Positions 27,068-36,179 of a DNA stretch of 42,332 nucleotides are shown in pieces. A program made the position numbers and the translations under genes. Each line of letters begins with the position of its first letter. Position 1 is the stretch's first letter. The notes under the pieces are model-generated. The model was not told the origin of the DNA and did not search any database. It saw only the letters and a program-made list of their open reading frames with translations. This stretch comes from Candidatus Burarchaeum sp. (GTDB taxonomy: Archaea > Micrarchaeota > Micrarchaeia > Burarchaeales > Burarchaeaceae). Where the stretch lies: positions 1-42,332 of the forward strand of contig NZ_JAUSNF010000041.1 of the NCBI RefSeq assembly GCF_030646255.1, given 5' to 3'.

Positions 27068-28278
27068 AAGATGCGGTTCATGGGAACATAAAGGTCGGGG
27101 AGCTTGAGCGCAGGCTGATGGACACTGCGGAACTGCAGAGGCTGCGTGGAGTGAAGCAGCTGGGCATGACTTATCTTGTTTATCCTGGCGCAAATCATAC
27201 AAGGTTCGAGCATGCGCTTGGCACTATGCACATTACGGGCCAGTTCTGCGAGGCTATGGGACTCGGGCAGGCCGAGACTGCAAGGCTGCGCGCTGCGGCG
27301 CTGCTGCACGATGTCGGCCACCTCGCATTCTCGCATGAGAGCGAGGCCGCCTTTGCAAAGATTCTGGGCGGAGGGCACGAGGAGCTCGGGGCGCGCAGGA
27401 TTTTGAAGGGCGAGATTGCGGAAGTGCTCACGGATGCAGGCATCTCGCCGCGCGAGATTGTTGCGCTCATGATGGGCCGGGGAAAGGGGCAGGTAATCGC
27501 GGGCGATGTGGGCGCGGATAGAATAGACTATTTGCTGCGGGACGCGCACTACACGGGCGTGGCCTACGGCGTGATTGACGCGCAGAGAATCATACATACG
27601 GCGCGGCTTGGAAAGGAAGGAAGCGCAGGAAAGGCGGGCGCGGGGAAAAGGGGTGCGCAAGAGACGCTCGTGCTGCAGTGGGGCGGCCTCGAGGCCGCAG
27701 AGTCCTTGCTGATAGCGCGCTACCTGATGTTCTCAACCGTTTACATGCACCATGCTGTGCGCATAGCGGCCTCGATGCTGCGCAGGGCAATGGAGCGCGC
27801 GTTTGACGAGAAGCTGCTCGGCACCGAAATGGCGCTCGAGCTGGACGATGCGTCGATGATGGCGATTCTGGGCGAGGACGGGAAGGCGGCCGAGCTGTCG
27901 CAGCGCGTGCAGTCGCGCAGGCTCTACAAGCGCGCTGCTGTCCTGTGGTGGTCGAGGATGCGCCCTAAGGGCCAGCGCATCTTCACGAGCAGGAAAGGCT
28001 GTGGTGAGATGGAAAAGAAGCTGGAGCAAAAGGCAGGCCTCGGGGCTGACGACGTGATAATAGACGTGTGCGAGGACTATGGCAAGGGCTCGAGCGTGCG
28101 CATACTGATGGAGGATGGGAAGGTCGTGCCGTTGGCCGAAGTGTCGGCTATTGTGAACTCAATCTCGCTTGCAGAGCAGAGGCGCTGGCGCGCAATTGTG
28201 GCGTGCGATGAGGCTAATGTTGAGAAGGTGAAGAAGGCGAGCAAGACTAGTTTCAAAGGCCTGGCCGGCAGCCAGTAA
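27055..28278 (+). CDS. HD-domain phosphohydrolase (dNTPase/COG1078-like)
   Basis: 'RLRGVKQLGMTYLVYPGANHTRFEHALGTMH', 'ALLHDVGHLAFSHESE', 'GADRIDYLLRDAHYTGV'. Confidence 0.9.
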   Translation: MVVVKDAVHGNIKVGELERRLMDTAELQRLRGVKQLGMTYLVYPGANHTRFEHALGTMHITGQFCEAMGLGQAETARLRAAALLHDVGHLAFSHESEAAFAKILGGGHEELGARRILKGEIAEVLTDAGISPREIVALMMGRGKGQVIAGDVGADRIDYLLRDAHYTGVAYGVIDAQRIIHTARLGKEGSAGKAGAGKRGAQETLVLQWGGLEAAESLLIARYLMFSTVYMHHAVRIAASMLRRAMERAFDEKLLGTEMALELDDASMMAILGEDGKAAELSQRVQSRRLYKRAAVLWWSRMRPKGQRIFTSRKGCGEMEKKLEQKAGLGADDVIIDVCEDYGKGSSVRILMEDGKVVPLAEVSAIVNSISLAEQRRWRAIVACDEANVEKVKKASKTSFKGLAGSQ

Positions 28279-28307
28279 AGTAAATTTTAAGCGCGTTTAC
28301 AGCCTAT

Positions 28308-29861
28308 TTAGGCCCTGCGCCCTCTTAGAACGTCTGCTACTGATGCATCATCCCAACCTGCATCGCCCAATATTTTCCGTGTAAGTGCCTGCATAGTATC
28401 TTCCTGAGCACCTTTTTCATCTCCGAATTTTTCCCTTAACTTACTTCTGAGATAGTAGGCGCCTGCCAAGGTTTCTTTATACTTGATTGCATTGTCAAAA
28501 GCCGCCATTGCCTCTTTCAGCAAAGTATCGGAATACTGCATTGAGCCCAGCTTGTACATCACGCATCCAAGATTATGCCATGCATCTGCAAAATCTGGTT
28601 CAAGTCCAACTGCAGTCTTACAATCCGCAAGGGCCGCGTCGAGCCGATTTAATCTGAAATTTACTAAGCTACGGTTATAGCTGGCTTCTGCGGATGGTTC
28701 AAGTAAAATTGCTTTATCTGAATCAGCAAGCGCAGCTTCCAAACGCGAAACTCGTTCTTTCGAAAGCCATTTTTGCCTTTCGGGTGCCCCTATATCTGCG
28801 ATGAGTTCCAACTGGTCAGCGATTTTGCTCTTTGACATTGCCCACCGGTACATAGTCTGCGCTCTTTGGGAATAGTACTCTGCGCAAGTTGGATCGGATT
28901 CAATAAGCAACGTGAAGTCCTGGATTGCGGACTTATAATCTCCCAAATCGCGTTTTGCCTGGCCCCTATAATAGTAGACTACCGTATTGTGCGGTGCAAG
29001 CTTGAGGGTCGTGTCATAATCCCTGATGGCAGCGCGGAATTTGCCTGAATCATGGTATGCCCTGCCTCTGCAATAGTGGGCGCTTTCAAGGCTCGGATCG
29101 CGTTTGATCGCCCTAGTCTGATCCGCGATGGCCTGTTGCAAATTGCCTAGATGGTAATTCGATAGGCCCCGGGAATGGAATACTTGTGCATCTTTCATTC
29201 CGAACTTGATTGCTTTGCTGAAATTATGGATGGCGCCTTCGTAATCCTCTAACTCAAGCAATGCGGTGCCTATCCCGAAATATGCTGCTGGTGAGTTTGG
29301 CTTAAACGCCAAGGCCATTCCGAAGTCCTCGATGGCAGTTTCCAGATCTTCTTTGGAAAGGTTTTGAGTACCTGTTTGAAGATATTCTTTCATCATTCTT
29401 TCTTTTGAAATGTCCGTAGTTGTATTTCTTAGGTCATTCACCCTAATCTTATCGGCAATGGCGCCATCTGCATTCCCTGCGCCTTCCCTTGCCTTGCGCC
29501 TGCCTTCGTAGGCCATTATGGAGCTAGGTTCAAGCCTAATTACAACCGTGTAGTCATCAGCTGCCTTTTGAAACTCGCCACTTTGGAGGTATGCATCGCC
29601 CCGGAGGAGATATGCCCCTGGCGCAGGATAGGCTTCGATTGACAGTGTAAGGTACTCGACAGCATGCTCTGACTTTCCTTCTGAGAGCGCCCGTTTGCCC
29701 CGAGTTAAATAGTGCCTGGCCTCCCACAAGCCACTAGAGGTGATGAAAGCGATTCCTCTCACCCAGGGGTTTTCGCTGTTTGAGAGCTTATGAAAGAACT
29801 CCATATGCTCCGGAGGCCTGCGGAGCTGGGGTTTCTGTCCAATATTTTGGTTCTGCTGCAT
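28308..29861 (-). CDS. TPR-repeat protein
   Basis: Many TPR units such as 'AHYCRGRAYHDSGKFRAAIRDYDTTLKLAPHNTVVYYYRGQAKRDLGDYKSAIQDF'. Confidence 0.85.
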   Translation of the reverse strand: MQQNQNIGQKPQLRRPPEHMEFFHKLSNSENPWVRGIAFITSSGLWEARHYLTRGKRALSEGKSEHAVEYLTLSIEAYPAPGAYLLRGDAYLQSGEFQKAADDYTVVIRLEPSSIMAYEGRRKAREGAGNADGAIADKIRVNDLRNTTTDISKERMMKEYLQTGTQNLSKEDLETAIEDFGMALAFKPNSPAAYFGIGTALLELEDYEGAIHNFSKAIKFGMKDAQVFHSRGLSNYHLGNLQQAIADQTRAIKRDPSLESAHYCRGRAYHDSGKFRAAIRDYDTTLKLAPHNTVVYYYRGQAKRDLGDYKSAIQDFTLLIESDPTCAEYYSQRAQTMYRWAMSKSKIADQLELIADIGAPERQKWLSKERVSRLEAALADSDKAILLEPSAEASYNRSLVNFRLNRLDAALADCKTAVGLEPDFADAWHNLGCVMYKLGSMQYSDTLLKEAMAAFDNAIKYKETLAGAYYLRSKLREKFGDEKGAQEDTMQALTRKILGDAGWDDASVADVLRGRRA

Positions 29862-29925
29862 GAATGCACCGTTCAGTATTAACCGCCGTTATGCCTTCGA
29901 ATATTTTTAAGCTTTCAAAATGAGC

Positions 29926-30090
29926 TTATGCGCCCGCCATCATCAGCGAGACCAGCTTTATCAGGAAAATGAGCACGACCGAGAAGATAAGGACTGCGCG
30001 CGGATCCATCTTGGGCCCTCCGGTGTCGGCGTCCACGAACTGGACTATGCCCGTCGAACTCTGCGGCGCCCTAACGCGGTCGTCTGCCAT
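29926..30090 (-). CDS. Preprotein translocase subunit Sec61-beta (54 aa), absent from ORF track
   Basis: MADDRVRAPQSSTGIVQFVDADTGGPKMDPRAVLIFSVVLIFLIKLVSLMMAGA: Ser-rich N-term, 'GIVQFVDADTGGPKMDP' and single C-terminal TM are typical of archaeal Sec61-beta. Confidence 0.85.
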   Translation of the reverse strand: MADDRVRAPQSSTGIVQFVDADTGGPKMDPRAVLIFSVVLIFLIKLVSLMMAGA

Positions 30091-30161
30091 AGTACTGGTT
30101 TTATAATTGCTATTTTAATAAGCTTTGCTGATAGGAAGTGCGAGGAGATTCGGTGGCACTT

Positions 30162-30224
30162 ATGGCTAAATTATTCGGCACAAGCGGCATAGATGGCGCA
30201 TTGGGCGGTGGCTATTGTGGGTAA
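30162..30224 (+). other. 20-aa leader ORF repeating the N-terminus of the following glmM gene
   Basis: MAKLFGTSGIDGALGGGYCG* versus MGKLFGTSGIRGVFG; upstream CGGTGG also duplicated. Confidence 0.65.
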
Positions 30225-31563
30225 GTTATTCGGAACCAGCGGCATTCGCGGGGTGTTCGGCACAGAGGTTACGCCGGAGCTTGCGCTCAAGGTAGGCTAT
30301 GCGCTTGGCAGGTCTGGCGTGAAGAAGGTCGTTGTGGGCAGGGACACGCGGGCCTCGGGCCTAGTCTTGCAGAAGGCGCTCGCAAGCGGCGCGCTTGCGG
30401 CTGGCGCAGATGTCGTGAATGTTGGGATAGTTTCGACGCCGACATTAGGGTATGCTACGCGGAAGTTCGACTGCCTGGGCGCAATGATTACGGCCTCGCA
30501 CAATCCGCCAGAGTACAACGGCATCAAGATTTTCGAGAAGGGCACCGAGGCATGCGTGATGCGCGAGCGCGATGTGGAGGAGAAAGTAAACGGGAAAGCC
30601 AAGATGAAGGCACCCGCCGCGGAATGGAATGCGATTGGCGCCTCATCCAACTACGATTCCGCCATCCGCGACCATATTGAAATCGCGCTGGAGCATGTTG
30701 ACTGCGCATGCATAGCGCGCAAGAGGCCCAAGGTTCTGGTGGACGCGGGCAATGGCGCAGCCTCGGTAATCTCGCCCTATGCGCTGCGCGAGGCAGGCTG
30801 CCGCGTGATTGGCGTGAACTGCGAGCCCAGCCCAATGTTCTCGCGCAGGCTCGAGCCGAATGCAGAGAATCTTGCTGACTTTTCAAAGCTCGTGCGCGCG
30901 TGCGGTGCTGACCTCGGCATAGCGCATGACGGGGACGGGGACAGGGCCATTGTGCTGGATGAGAAGGGGCAGATGCTCGGGCTGGACGCGCAGCTGGCGC
31001 TCATGTGCGAGAGCGAGCTCGAGGTAAAGCATGGCACGGTGGTAACTACCGTCGAGGCATCGCTTGCAGTGCGAGAGGCTGTTGAGAGGCACGGCGGAAA
31101 AGTTTCGATTGTGCCCGTGGGCAGCCGCGAGGTTGCTGAGAGGATTGAGAGAGGCAAGGGCGCGGTGTTCGGAGGCGAGCCGTGCGGCGAGTACGTTTAT
31201 CCCAAAGCAGGCATGCTTGCTGATGGAGTTTTAGCCGGCCTGAAATTCGTGCACATGTTCTGCGAGAAGGGCAAGCTAAGCGCGCTGCGCGCAACCGTGA
31301 AGACCTATCCGATAATGCGGGGCAAGTATGCGGTGAAGGACAAGGAGAGGGCGATGGCTAAAATAAAGGGCGCACTGATGAAGATGGGCGGCAAGAAAAA
31401 TACCGAGGACGGCGTGCGCATTGATTTTTCAGACTCCTGGCTGCTCGTAAGGCCGAGCGGCACAGAGCCGTTCATCCGCATAACGTGCGAGGCGCGCGAG
31501 GAGAAGGCATGCAGGGAGCTGTATTCTAAGGCCGAGGCGATTGTAAAAAATTCCGTGAGGTAA
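30217..31563 (+). CDS. glmM: Phosphoglucosamine mutase / phosphomannomutase family
   Basis: 'KLFGTSGIRG', 'MITASHNPPEYNGIKIF', 'AHDGDGDRAIVLDEKG', 'GGEPCGEYVYP', 'RPSGTEPFIRI'. ATG 30193 is an alternative start. Confidence 0.9.
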   Translation: MGKLFGTSGIRGVFGTEVTPELALKVGYALGRSGVKKVVVGRDTRASGLVLQKALASGALAAGADVVNVGIVSTPTLGYATRKFDCLGAMITASHNPPEYNGIKIFEKGTEACVMRERDVEEKVNGKAKMKAPAAEWNAIGASSNYDSAIRDHIEIALEHVDCACIARKRPKVLVDAGNGAASVISPYALREAGCRVIGVNCEPSPMFSRRLEPNAENLADFSKLVRACGADLGIAHDGDGDRAIVLDEKGQMLGLDAQLALMCESELEVKHGTVVTTVEASLAVREAVERHGGKVSIVPVGSREVAERIERGKGAVFGGEPCGEYVYPKAGMLADGVLAGLKFVHMFCEKGKLSALRATVKTYPIMRGKYAVKDKERAMAKIKGALMKMGGKKNTEDGVRIDFSDSWLLVRPSGTEPFIRITCEAREEKACRELYSKAEAIVKNSVR

Positions 31564-31567
31564 TTTT

Positions 31568-32131
31568 ATGGCCGTGAAGAAAACTAAGAAAAAAATTGAA
31601 GTTAAAAATGCGAAACCGCGCGTTGAAAAAGCTAAAGCGGCTCCGGCCGCGATGCCTGCTGAAGAAAGTGAAAGCGTGCGGTTTTCGAAGATGCATCCTC
31701 TGCCAGAGCAGGAGGGCCCGCGTGAAACTACGGATTATGGCACGTGCCCGGTATGCAGAAGGCCGATGCAGGTGCTCGGAGGCTTCACGTGCGACTGGTG
31801 CGGGCTCGGCGTGTGCGAGCACTGCATCAAGAAGTATGAGGGAAGCGGCAAGTACATCTGCCTCTCGTGCGCTTCCAAACTTCCGCGGGCCGAGCAGCTC
31901 AAGATTACTGGTGCAGAAGACCTTACGGACCCTCAGCCAACAGCCATAGGCCGCACTTTCAAGTGGTGGATTACCCTGGCACTAATTGCCCTGCCCGTGT
32001 TCCTCGGCGGGGCGTGGTGGCTCTATGCAGCCGGCCTGCAAATCGAGGCGGTGGGGCTTATAATAGTGCTGATAGCACTTTTACTGTACTGGAACGAGGA
32101 GAGCCAGAAGTGGCTTGGGACTGCTACCTAG
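31568..32131 (+). CDS. Zinc-finger membrane protein
   Basis: 'CPVCRRPM..CDWCGLGVCEHC..CLSC' and two C-terminal TM segments. Confidence 0.7.
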   Translation: MAVKKTKKKIEVKNAKPRVEKAKAAPAAMPAEESESVRFSKMHPLPEQEGPRETTDYGTCPVCRRPMQVLGGFTCDWCGLGVCEHCIKKYEGSGKYICLSCASKLPRAEQLKITGAEDLTDPQPTAIGRTFKWWITLALIALPVFLGGAWWLYAAGLQIEAVGLIIVLIALLLYWNEESQKWLGTAT

Positions 32132-32174
32132 GATTGCGAAGACGCGTGAATGAAAGCAGCGATTGGTGTTGAAA

Positions 32175-33422
32175 ATGAAATCCATAATATTGGCTGCGGG
32201 CGAAGGAGAGCGGCTCAGGCCGCTTACTTACACAAAGCCCAAGTGCATGCTGCCCGTAGCAGGCAAGCCGATTCTTGAGCATGTGCTTTTGGCAGTGCGG
32301 GATGCTGGCTTCAGGCAGGCAGTCATAGTTGTGAAGTATAAACAGGATAGGATTACGAGCTACTTCGGCGATGGGTCGAAGATGGGCATGCAGCTCGAGT
32401 ACGTTACGCAGGGCTCGAAGTACGGCACTGCGGCCGCATTTGCCACTGCCGAGCAGCTCGTGAATGATGATTTCCTGGGCATAGCGGGAGATGTGATTTG
32501 CGAGTCTGCAGATATCAGGGCCCTTGTGGATGCGCACCGCAAGCACGACGGGCTGATGACCGTGGGGCTAAAAGCCGTCGAGGTGAAGGAGCAGTACGGG
32601 ATTGCAGAAGTGCACGATGACATGATTACGGGCTTTGCAGAAAAGCCCAAGGAATCAAAGAGCAATCTGGCCAATGCGAGCATCTACGCATTTGATGCAA
32701 AGGCCATGGCTGAAATGGCCAAGATAACGCCATCCTCGCGCGGCGAGTACGAAGTTACTGACATGATAAAGAGCGGCAGGGCTCATGCCTATGAGCTGAA
32801 GGGCTACTGGCTCGACATGGGCGTGCCCTGGCAGCTGCTGGATGCTAACCGATACCTGCTCGAGAAAATGTGTGACAAGCGTGAGGGCAGGGTTGAAAAC
32901 TGCACTGTGAAGGGCAAGCTCATTATTGAAAAAGGTGCGCGCGTGTTTGACAGCTACATACAGGGCCCTGTGTTTATTGGAGCAGATTCAAGTGTCGGCC
33001 CGCATGCATACCTGCGCGAGGGCACGAGCATAGGAAGAGGGTGCGACATTAGCGATTCATCCACAATAAAGAACAGCATTTTGATGGACGGCGTGAATGC
33101 AAAGCACCTGACTTACATTGGCGACAGCATTGTGGGCGAGCGCGTGAACTTCGGCGCGGCCACGCAGGTTGCAAATTACAGGTTTGACGAGGGTACGATA
33201 AAGAGCTTGGTGAAGGGCGCGGTAGTTGATACGGGCAAGACCAAGCTGGGCGTGGTGGTCGGCGATGACACCAAGACCGGCGTGCTTTCATGCGTGATGC
33301 CGGGCAAGAAGATTGGCTCGAACTGCTGGATTGGCGCTGGCGTTGTGGTCGAGAATGACGTGCCTGATGATACTGCAATATTTGTGGAGCAGAAGCTGAA
33401 GACTATAAGCAGGAAGAAGTGA
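32175..33422 (+). CDS. Bifunctional sugar-1-phosphate nucleotidylyltransferase / acetyltransferase (GlmU-like)
   Basis: 'MKSIILAAGEGERLRPLTYTKPKCMLPVAGKPILEH' plus left-handed beta-helix C-terminus. Confidence 0.9.
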   Translation: MKSIILAAGEGERLRPLTYTKPKCMLPVAGKPILEHVLLAVRDAGFRQAVIVVKYKQDRITSYFGDGSKMGMQLEYVTQGSKYGTAAAFATAEQLVNDDFLGIAGDVICESADIRALVDAHRKHDGLMTVGLKAVEVKEQYGIAEVHDDMITGFAEKPKESKSNLANASIYAFDAKAMAEMAKITPSSRGEYEVTDMIKSGRAHAYELKGYWLDMGVPWQLLDANRYLLEKMCDKREGRVENCTVKGKLIIEKGARVFDSYIQGPVFIGADSSVGPHAYLREGTSIGRGCDISDSSTIKNSILMDGVNAKHLTYIGDSIVGERVNFGAATQVANYRFDEGTIKSLVKGAVVDTGKTKLGVVVGDDTKTGVLSCVMPGKKIGSNCWIGAGVVVENDVPDDTAIFVEQKLKTISRKK

Positions 33423-33426
33423 ACAT

Positions 33427-34233
33427 ATGAGCGATACTGATAGACCGCCTGCTTACACTATTCTTACCTTACTTACATTGTACTTCACCTTGACAACAAG
33501 TATTAATGCATTTTCTGCTTCTGAGAGCGGGCAAATTGATACACTAGTATCACAATATTCTATGGAGTTAAGAACGATATATGATTCATCAACTATATAC
33601 GCTGAGATTATACAGCTTACAGTTGCATCAATTCCAAAAGAGAGTGTAACACACAACTTATTCGAAGGTGAAGACCATTGCAAAAACGAATGTTTTTACT
33701 CATATATATCTGAAGATTGCATATGGTGCATAGACAGCTATCTAAATCATTCTAGAGATTGCCCATGGTTACCTGCCGTAACGCCCGGCATACCCGTTAA
33801 ATCAATCAATAATAGCTGCGGAATTTCAAAGTCAAAATACCATGATAATAAAAGTGATTGGATATTTCAATTACCGATAGGCTCTGTTCCATATAATGAG
33901 TGGCAATTGCTAACAAATAAGTATAAGGAAATTAAACAAAAAATAAGTGATGATGAAAAACGAATCAAAGAAATACAAGAGGATACAGAAAACCAAGAAA
34001 AAAGAGGCAATATATTGAAAAATAGAATTTTCTATTCGAAGATAGTGGCATATATTCAGATAGTTTCAATCATATATGTGATAATTGATGCCTATTTCAT
34101 ACCTATTAAACGAGTTTTAATCCTTATTAAAAAACGTTTTATAAAAAATGAATTTCCAAATATTATTTCATATATTTTATATGCAAACACAGTATTTTTG
34201 ATTCTGTTACTACTATTACTAGTTCTTCATTAA
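33427..34233 (+). CDS. AT-rich ORFan membrane protein with Cys-containing extracellular-like domain
   Basis: 268-aa ORF, N-terminal hydrophobic segment, 'CKNECFYSYISEDCIWC', C-terminal TM helices; clearly AT-richer than neighbours. Confidence 0.65.
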   Translation: MSDTDRPPAYTILTLLTLYFTLTTSINAFSASESGQIDTLVSQYSMELRTIYDSSTIYAEIIQLTVASIPKESVTHNLFEGEDHCKNECFYSYISEDCIWCIDSYLNHSRDCPWLPAVTPGIPVKSINNSCGISKSKYHDNKSDWIFQLPIGSVPYNEWQLLTNKYKEIKQKISDDEKRIKEIQEDTENQEKRGNILKNRIFYSKIVAYIQIVSIIYVIIDAYFIPIKRVLILIKKRFIKNEFPNIISYILYANTVFLILLLLLLVLH

Positions 34234-34382
34234 GGATATGTGAAGAAAGGGACGACTAGCAGGACAAGATTCCTAAAATTGTTCGGTTTTCATCAAACAA
34301 GTATATCTTTTAACTGCCATCTAGGCGAATATTTTACTGACTTTGCACAACTCAGCCTAGATTCGCGTTGTCTCTCCGAGCC

Positions 34383-34421
34383 ATTCACACCGCGTGAATG
34401 AAGCATTCACAACCCGTGAAT
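34383..34421. repeat. Interlocking inverted repeats ATTCAC-N5-GTGAATG-AAG-CATTCAC-N5-GTGAAT
   Basis: Read directly; immediately downstream of the ABC permease gene. Confidence 0.8.
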
Positions 34422-34427
34422 AGTCCC

Positions 34428-35201
34428 TCAAATTGAAGTCTTCCCGAAAAGGTAGCTTGCGATTACAGTCACGACTGCAAAGAATGCGAAAAGCACTGAG
34501 AGGTCGAGCATGAGCGGATAGGCACCGGCATTTAGGAGCAGGTCGCGCATGGCATCTATGCCATAGCTGAGCGGGTTTAACGATGCAATCACACGGAGCC
34601 AGTCAGGCATTTTGTCAAGAGGAAAGAGCGCGTTTGAGAGGAAGAAGAGGGGCATGATTACAAAGTTCATCACGAGCTGGAAGGTCTCGACCTCGCGTAT
34701 GACTGATGCGAAGGCAATGCCGACTGCCACAAAGGATGCGGCTATGAGCGCCATAACGAGCACAGTCAGCAGGAACTGGGGCGCAGCGGGCAGGCTCATG
34801 CCCATGAATGTGCCCAACAAAAGAATGATGAGGCCCTGCAGTACTGAGGTTGTGGCCCCGCCCAAGATTCTGCCCAAAACAATGTTCAGCCTGTCAGTGG
34901 GCGCTACCAGCATTTCCTTAAGGAAGCCGAACTCGCGGTCCCATATTATCGACACGCCGGAGAACATGGAGTTGAAGAGAAGAGTCATGCCCACGATTCC
35001 AGGCACGATAAAGAGATTGTAGTTGAGGCCCGGCATAAGCGAGCCTATGCCCGAACCGAGCGCAAACATGAACAGCAGGGGCATGCCGAGGCTGCCCACC
35101 ATCCGCCCCTTGGAGTTGGTGAAGCGCTTGAACTCGCGCAACCAGACTGCGTAGATTTTATCCAATTCAATGGCCACGGAACATACGCCTCCGCATTTCA
35201 T
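34428..35201 (-). CDS. ABC-2 type transporter permease
   Basis: 'WDREFGFLKEMLVAPTDRLNIVLGRILGGATTSVLQGLIILL' and 'LNPLSYGIDAMRDLLL'. Confidence 0.9.
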   Translation of the reverse strand: MKCGGVCSVAIELDKIYAVWLREFKRFTNSKGRMVGSLGMPLLFMFALGSGIGSLMPGLNYNLFIVPGIVGMTLLFNSMFSGVSIIWDREFGFLKEMLVAPTDRLNIVLGRILGGATTSVLQGLIILLLGTFMGMSLPAAPQFLLTVLVMALIAASFVAVGIAFASVIREVETFQLVMNFVIMPLFFLSNALFPLDKMPDWLRVIASLNPLSYGIDAMRDLLLNAGAYPLMLDLSVLFAFFAVVTVIASYLFGKTSI

Positions 35202-36150
35202 CCACTCCTGAACCTTTTTCCTCTCTTATCGACCTGCCAGTATAATGTATGAATACATCCTCAAGGCTTGGCTTGTGCGTCTCGATTGAGTTGACCGCTA
35301 TCTTCGCCTTTTCTGCCAGCTTCATTACAAGAGGGATTGCGCGGCCGGGCTCGGGCGTGCCAAATGTGAGAACCTGGCCGGCTATTTTAGCATTCGTATG
35401 CTTCACGCTCTTGCTCTTGCCTAATTCTGCAAGAAGCTTCTGCGGGTCCGAGCAGTCTATCTGTATGGAGCTGCCCTGCACAATGTTCTTAAGCGCAGCA
35501 GGCGTGTCGAGCGCAACTATTTTCCCATGGTCAATGATGGCAACGCGGTCGCACAGGTAGTCAGCTTCTTCCAAGTAGTGGGTTGACAAGATTATAGACA
35601 CGCCCTCGCGCCTGAGCTTCTCAATATACTCCCAGATGTGGCGCCGCGTCTGCGGGTCAAGGCCCAGCGTGGGCTCGTCAAGGAAGAGAAGCTTTGGGGT
35701 TTGCAGAAGGCCGCGCGCAATCTCGAGCCTGCGCTTCATTCCGCCTGAGAACACGCGCACCTGCTTGTCCGCCCATTCCGGAAGGTCGACGAGTTCCAGC
35801 ACCGCTTTTATGCGCTTTTGCCTCTCGCCGCCCGGAATGCCGTAAAGCCTTCCGTGTATGTCAAGGTTGTCGAACGCGCTCAGCCTGTCGTCGAGCGTGT
35901 GGTCCTGGAAGACCACGCCTATGGACGTGCGCACCTGATGCGCCTGCGTTTTGATGTCAAACCCGTTTACTTTTGCAGAGCCGCTTGTGGGCTTGAGCAG
36001 GGTTGTAAGCATGTACATGGTCGTGCTCTTGCCCGCGCCATTTGGCCCGAGCAGGCCGAAGAGCTCGCCCTCCTTAACTGTAAGGTTCAGCCCGTCCACT
36101 GCCGTGAAGCCGTTGAATTTCTTGGTTAGGCCTTCGGTTTCGATGATGTT
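35167..36150 (-). CDS. ABC transporter ATP-binding protein (DrrA-like)
   Basis: 'LLGPNGAGKSTTMYML', 'VFSGGMKRRLEIARGLLQTPKLLFLDEPTLGLDP'. Confidence 0.93.
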   Translation of the reverse strand, partial: NIIETEGLTKKFNGFTAVDGLNLTVKEGELFGLLGPNGAGKSTTMYMLTTLLKPTSGSAKVNGFDIKTQAHQVRTSIGVVFQDHTLDDRLSAFDNLDIHGRLYGIPGGERQKRIKAVLELVDLPEWADKQVRVFSGGMKRRLEIARGLLQTPKLLFLDEPTLGLDPQTRRHIWEYIEKLRREGVSIILSTHYLEEADYLCDRVAIIDHGKIVALDTPAALKNIVQGSSIQIDCSDPQKLLAELGKSKSVKHTNAKIAGQVLTFGTPEPGRAIPLVMKLAEKAKIAVNSIETHKPSLEDVFIHYTGRSIREEKGSGVDEMRRRMFRGH

Positions 36151-36179
36151 CATTTGCCCGCCTATTTTCTCGCTGAATT

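Noticed and set aside
32139-32155. CGCGTGAATGAA shared with the 34391 palindrome region
   Set aside because: A 12-nt match is expected by chance in a window of this size.
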